Source: VBAS01 sp965652775 (GTDB lineage Bacteria > Bacteroidota > Bacteroidia > Chitinophagales > Chitinophagaceae). Taken from it: a DNA stretch of 53,304 nucleotides. Below the pieces are notes generated by a model. The model saw only the letters and a list, made by a program, of their open reading frames with translations, was not told the DNA's origin and made no database searches. Made by a program: the position numbers and the translations under genes. Where the stretch lies: positions 1 to 53,304 of the forward strand of contig CBFGXP010000003.1 of NCBI GenBank assembly GCA_965652775.1, in the 5' to 3' direction. This document shows, in pieces, positions 50,431 through 53,304 of this stretch (its first letter is position 1; each line of letters opens with the position of its first letter).

Positions 50431-50901
50431 ATGAAAATTGAAATTGGACAACCAGCGCCTGATTTTACTTTGTATGATTCAACGAAAAACAAAGTAACCC
50501 TCTCCGATTTACGTGGACAAAACGTTTTGCTACTTTTCTTTCCGCTAGCCTTCACAAGCACCTGTACGGCAGAGCTGTGTTCTGTAAGAGATAATATTTT
50601 TTTTTATAATAACGTAAATTCAAAAGTGTTGGGGATTTCAGTTGATTCACTTCACACGTTGGCAAAATATAAAGCAGATCAAAATTTGAATTTTACTTTA
50701 TTAAGCGATTTCAATAAAGAGGTTTCATCTCTTTACGGTAGTTTATATGAAATTTTTGGTTATAATATGAAAGGGGTTTCAAAACGCTCAGCATTTGTAG
50801 TTGACAAGAAAGGGCTTATCCGCTACGCTGAAATTCTTGAAAATGCAGGGGAGCAACCAAATTTTAGAAACATCACTCTTACTCTCGAATCTTTGGTTTA
50901 G
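50431..50901 (+). CDS. Peroxiredoxin, Bcp/AhpC-TSA-like
   Basis: This 156-aa thioredoxin-fold peroxidase reduces peroxides in the cytoplasm. It starts KIEIGQPAPDFTLYDSTKNK. The active-site region FFPLAFTSTCTAELCSVRDN holds Cys45, the peroxidatic residue preceded by the conserved P-x3-T-x2-C pattern, and Cys50, five residues later as the resolving Cys of the Bcp subgroup. There is no signal peptide. It is divergent from the aquaporin gene. Confidence 0.92.
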   Translation: MKIEIGQPAPDFTLYDSTKNKVTLSDLRGQNVLLLFFPLAFTSTCTAELCSVRDNIFFYNNVNSKVLGISVDSLHTLAKYKADQNLNFTLLSDFNKEVSSLYGSLYEIFGYNMKGVSKRSAFVVDKKGLIRYAEILENAGEQPNFRNITLTLESLV

Positions 50902-50937
50902 TGATAGGAGTTTTACGATATTAGAGAGGCTAAGTCA

Positions 50938-51369
50938 ATGATTTACAGTTTTTTTACTTCAATGCGGCTTTTACGTTGCAACGAAAAAAAAAACCTATTA
51001 TTTTGCGCAAATAAAGTTAAATTTGTTTTAGTGATTAGAACTCTACTTATATCCTTTATTCTGTTGACAGCCATAAACTCTAAGGGGCAGTCTAATCGTG
51101 AGCCATCTCCCGATGCGCTTCAACGTATCCTAAAGGTTTATCCGAATCCTGCAACTACATTTACCAAGTTTGAGTTTCAGAAAAGTTTTGATAAAGGTTA
51201 TACATTGCAGGTTATAAATTTTATTGGCAAACAAGTTTACGAAGCAAAAAATATAAGTTCTACGACAACTCTTGATCTTTCTTCTTACAATCGTGGAGTT
51301 TATATTTATCAATTAAAAGATCAATCAGGAAAAGTGATCGAATCAGGGAAATTCCAGGTGTCGAAATAA
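50938..51369 (+). CDS. Minimal type IX sorting-domain protein
   Basis: This is a 143-aa frame from ATG 50938; GTG 51031 gives a shorter version with a clean signal peptide (MIRTLLISFILLTAINSKGQ) and may be the true start. Almost the entire mature part is a type A type IX sorting domain: LKVYPNPATTFTKFEF, LQVINFIGKQVYEAKNI, LDLSSYNRGVYIYQLKDQSG, KVIESGKFQVSK. There is no cargo domain ahead of the sorting domain, which is unusual. Confidence 0.8.
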   Translation: MIYSFFTSMRLLRCNEKKNLLFCANKVKFVLVIRTLLISFILLTAINSKGQSNREPSPDALQRILKVYPNPATTFTKFEFQKSFDKGYTLQVINFIGKQVYEAKNISSTTTLDLSSYNRGVYIYQLKDQSGKVIESGKFQVSK

Positions 51370-51388
51370 TAACATCAACAAATTTTAG

Positions 51389-51416
51389 AAGCACTTCAAC
51401 CGGAGTGCTTTTTTTT
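51389..51416 (+). terminator. Terminator after the sorting-domain protein gene
   Basis: AAGCACT (51389-51395) pairs with AGTGCTT (51404-51410) around an 8-nt loop, and the stem runs into eight T. It lies 20 nt past the stop codon. Confidence 0.85.
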
Positions 51417-51426
51417 ATTTCAAACA

Positions 51427-52599
51427 TCATTGCACTTCAACAATAAGAAATTTAAGATACTGGGTATTTTCAATTCCTTTTATGATTGGGTGATCCGGCG
51501 ATTGAGTTTGAAAACTTACTTGTCTTATTTTACGTTTTGCATCTTTTGCCGCCTTATCAATAGTCTGTAAAAACAATTCCGCATTTACAAGGCTGGTACA
51601 GGACGATGTTACCAGGAAACCGCCGGGCCTTATGAGCTTTATTCCCCTTAAATTAATTTCTTTATATCCGGCAATCGCTTTTTGGATCGTTTCCCTGCTT
51701 TTAGTGAACGCAGGCGGGTCGAGCATCACAACATCATATTTTGTTTCTTGCTTACTCCATTCTTTTAAAACATCAAAAGCATTTGCAGTTTGAAACTTAC
51801 AAATGTTTTCAAGGCCGTTTAATACAGCATTTTGGTTCGCTTGCTGCACTGCATTTTCAGAAATGTCTATGCCCAAAACAGATTTTGCACCATAATATGC
51901 TGCATGAATTTCAAAAGTGCCTGTATAGGTGAATACTCCTAATACATCGCCCCCTTTTACGATATGTTGAATCGCTTTCCGGTTATCCTGCTGATCCAGG
52001 AAATAACCTGTCTTTTGTCCATTTTCTAAATCAACATTAAACTTTAATCCGTTCTCCTTTATAATGATATTAGTATTAAAGTGGGCAGATAAAAATCCTT
52101 TCTGTTGCTGCATGCCTTCCAATTCCCTGACTGGCACATCGTTTCGTTCATAAATCCCTTTGGGATCAAAAATTCTGTTCAATGCACTAACAATTGCAGG
52201 CTTCCAAACATCAATTCCAAGCGCCAGTGTCTGTATAACAAAATAATCGTTGAATTTGTCAATTATAAGTTGTGGTAATGAATCGGCTTCACCAAACACC
52301 AGCCTGCAATTTTCAGTATAACCGATTTTTTTGCGATAATCCCAACATTGCCGTAATCGGTTGTAAAAAAAGTCCTCATTGATTTTATCACTCTTGTCCC
52401 TGGTTAACAGTCGAACTATTATTTGCGATTTGGGATTGATATATCCTGTACCAACCTGTCTATTATCGTGAGTAAATACGGTGACAATTTCTCCGCCCAG
52501 GACCGCACCCTCGACTTTTTCCACTTCATTTGAAAATATCCATGGATGCCCCTCTTCCACCCGCCTGCTTATCTTTTTTCTCAGGTAAACTTTGATCAT
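51427..52599 (-). CDS. rlmI: Class I SAM-dependent rRNA methyltransferase, RlmI-like
   Basis: This 390-aa enzyme has an N-terminal PUA domain (HPWIFSNEVEKVEGAVLGGE, VGTGYINPKSQIIVRLLT) and a Rossmann methyltransferase half with LGVFTYTGTFEIHAAYYGAK, VLGIDISENAVQQANQNA, motif IV VVMLDPPAFTKS, and the catalytic Cys in FLVTSSCTSLV. That matches RlmI, which makes m5C1962 in 23S rRNA. The start ATG 52599 fits; a TACCTTTG box on the same strand ends 4 nt upstream. Divergent from grpE. Confidence 0.92.
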   Translation of the reverse strand: MIKVYLRKKISRRVEEGHPWIFSNEVEKVEGAVLGGEIVTVFTHDNRQVGTGYINPKSQIIVRLLTRDKSDKINEDFFYNRLRQCWDYRKKIGYTENCRLVFGEADSLPQLIIDKFNDYFVIQTLALGIDVWKPAIVSALNRIFDPKGIYERNDVPVRELEGMQQQKGFLSAHFNTNIIIKENGLKFNVDLENGQKTGYFLDQQDNRKAIQHIVKGGDVLGVFTYTGTFEIHAAYYGAKSVLGIDISENAVQQANQNAVLNGLENICKFQTANAFDVLKEWSKQETKYDVVMLDPPAFTKSRETIQKAIAGYKEINLRGIKLIRPGGFLVTSSCTSLVNAELFLQTIDKAAKDAKRKIRQVSFQTQSPDHPIIKGIENTQYLKFLIVEVQ

Positions 52600-52603
52600 G
52601 GCG

Positions 52604-52611
52604 CAAAGGTA
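52604..52611 (-). promoter_or_regulatory. TAnnTTTG box 4 nt before the rlmI start
   Basis: The minus strand reads TACCTTTGCGCCATG across this point. The box fits the -7 consensus, but no TTG lies at 17-23 nt upstream (the nearest is 26 nt away). If it is used, the transcript would begin at or next to the start codon. Confidence 0.4.
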
Positions 52612-52673
52612 ACCGTCGCCGGAATATTGAAAATGAGCAACTTTTAATCCGTCAATTTGTCGTCAGAATAGCG

Positions 52674-52703
52674 TTGGCAGTATTATTGACAACCTTACCT
52701 TTG
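52674..52703 (+). promoter_or_regulatory. Bacteroidota-type promoter of grpE
   Basis: TTG at 52674-52676, a 19-nt spacer and TACCTTTG at 52696-52703 match the consensus. Transcription would start about 10 nt before ATG 52722, which excludes the longer reading frame beginning at 52674. Confidence 0.75.
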
Positions 52704-52721
52704 CAATCAATTTTGAAAAAA

Positions 52722-53303
52722 ATGCGTCAAAAAGATATGAAAGAGGCAAAAGAACAGGCAAAAATGCAGCAAACTGAAGATTCAGGTGTGGGCATAAATT
52801 CCGATGAAAACATCAGTGGCACTACACATCTTAACGAGCCCTTAATAAATGAACCTGAACTTGAAACATTGAGAAATGAGCTTGGCGAAATGAAGGAAAA
52901 ATATATTCGCAAAGTTGCCGAGTTCGAAAATTTTAAGAAAAGAAATTCAAAAGAAAGGCTGGAACTGATCCAGACCGCCGGCAAAGAGGTGATTGCTGAC
53001 CTGCTCGAAGTTCTGGATGATTGTGAAAGAGCAGAAAAACAATTGAACACCACCGACGATATGAGCCAGGCCAATGAAGGAGTGATGTTAGTGTTTAATA
53101 AATTGAAAAGTATTTTATATGCCAAAGGTTTAAAACCGATGGAAACAATCAATAAGGATTTTAACCCTGATATACACGAAGCGATCGCTGAGGTACCAGC
53201 ACCAACTAAAGAACTAAAAGGAAAGGTGATTGATGAAGTTCAAAAGGGCTATTACCTAAATGATAAAATTATTCGCTTTGCAAAAGTAGTTGTCGGGAAC
53301 TAA
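52722..53303 (+). CDS. grpE: Nucleotide exchange factor GrpE
   Basis: GrpE releases ADP from DnaK in the Hsp70 cycle. I start at ATG 52722 (MRQKDMKEAKEQAK), because the promoter overlaps the longer frame; this gives 193 aa. The N-terminal tail is charged and disordered. A coiled-coil (ELETLRNELGEMKEKYIRKV) leads to AEFENFKKRNSKERLELIQT, the GrpE signature, and the beta domain has MLVFNKLKSILYAKGLKPME and VIDEVQKGYYLNDKIIRFAK. The final KVVVGN is followed by a stop at the window edge, so the gene is complete. A dnaJ gene would be expected just beyond. Confidence 0.95.
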   Translation: MRQKDMKEAKEQAKMQQTEDSGVGINSDENISGTTHLNEPLINEPELETLRNELGEMKEKYIRKVAEFENFKKRNSKERLELIQTAGKEVIADLLEVLDDCERAEKQLNTTDDMSQANEGVMLVFNKLKSILYAKGLKPMETINKDFNPDIHEAIAEVPAPTKELKGKVIDEVQKGYYLNDKIIRFAKVVVGN

Positions 53304-53304
53304 G

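Noticed and set aside
52674..52721. N-terminal extension of grpE from TTG 52674
   Set aside because: The stretch contains the promoter, so it would not be transcribed.
1..53304. CRISPR array, tRNA, rRNA or insertion sequence
   Set aside because: No regular repeat-spacer array, cloverleaf motif, rRNA-like stretch or transposase frame was seen on either strand.

Overview
The window looks like a chromosomal segment from a member of the Bacteroidota, most likely a Chitinophagaceae-type soil or freshwater organism. The grounds are promoters of the phylum type (TTG or TTTG, 19-21 nt, TAnnTTTG), type IX secretion features (a PorP/SprF-like protein, a gliding-associated C-terminal domain, a C-terminal sorting domain), an ATP-dependent PEP carboxykinase and Bacteroidota-type FabI, RsmI and RecN. 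The genus is inference; no rRNA or other marker is present.

Positions 21235 down to 1 hold one long minus-strand operon for an extracellular contractile injection system (eCIS; Afp/PVC/MAC/AlgoCIS class). In transcription order: Pvc16/Afp16-type tail terminator (DUF4255), an unassigned 407-aa protein with a carbohydrate-binding-like segment, one sheath gene, two divergent tube genes, a 57-aa DUF5908 microprotein, Afp7-type tube/LysM protein, VgrG-like spike, PAAR tip, gp25-like wedge, two giant baseplate proteins (Afp11- and Afp12-like), a 1293-aa modular protein that may be a fibre or cage, the CIS tape-measure protein, and a DUF4157 protein fused to a putative CHAP/NlpC-type cysteine hydrolase that runs off the left edge. 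The last gene is the best effector candidate. The AAA+ ATPase (Afp15) normally found with such clusters is not in the window and may lie beyond position 1.

Positions 21.4-24.6 kb carry housekeeping genes on the minus strand (rsmI, purS, pssA, Xaa-Pro aminopeptidase). From 24.8 to 30 kb come pckA, a DUF922 secreted HExxH protein, two secreted TonB-C-like proteins, a deoxynucleoside kinase and trpS. From 30 to 36.6 kb the plus strand has gatC, an orphan ABC ATPase, a PduO-type adenosyltransferase, a beta-propeller sensor kinase with its NarL-type regulator, and an OmpA-family protein. From 36.7 to 42.7 kb are lolD, a DUF2795 protein, fabI with a small membrane protein, recN, a zinc-ribbon coiled-coil protein and a Nif3-family protein. 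From 42.9 to 53.3 kb are a DinB-fold exported protein, a lipocalin-like lipoprotein, a giant PKD-repeat type IX substrate paired with PorP/SprF, an unusual aquaporin, a Bcp-like peroxiredoxin, a tiny sorting-domain protein, rlmI, and grpE.

No rRNA, tRNA, CRISPR array, integrase or transposase was found. No gene-free stretch exceeds 300 bases. Several spacers contain short near-repeated words arranged as inverted arms, a recurring intergenic signature.
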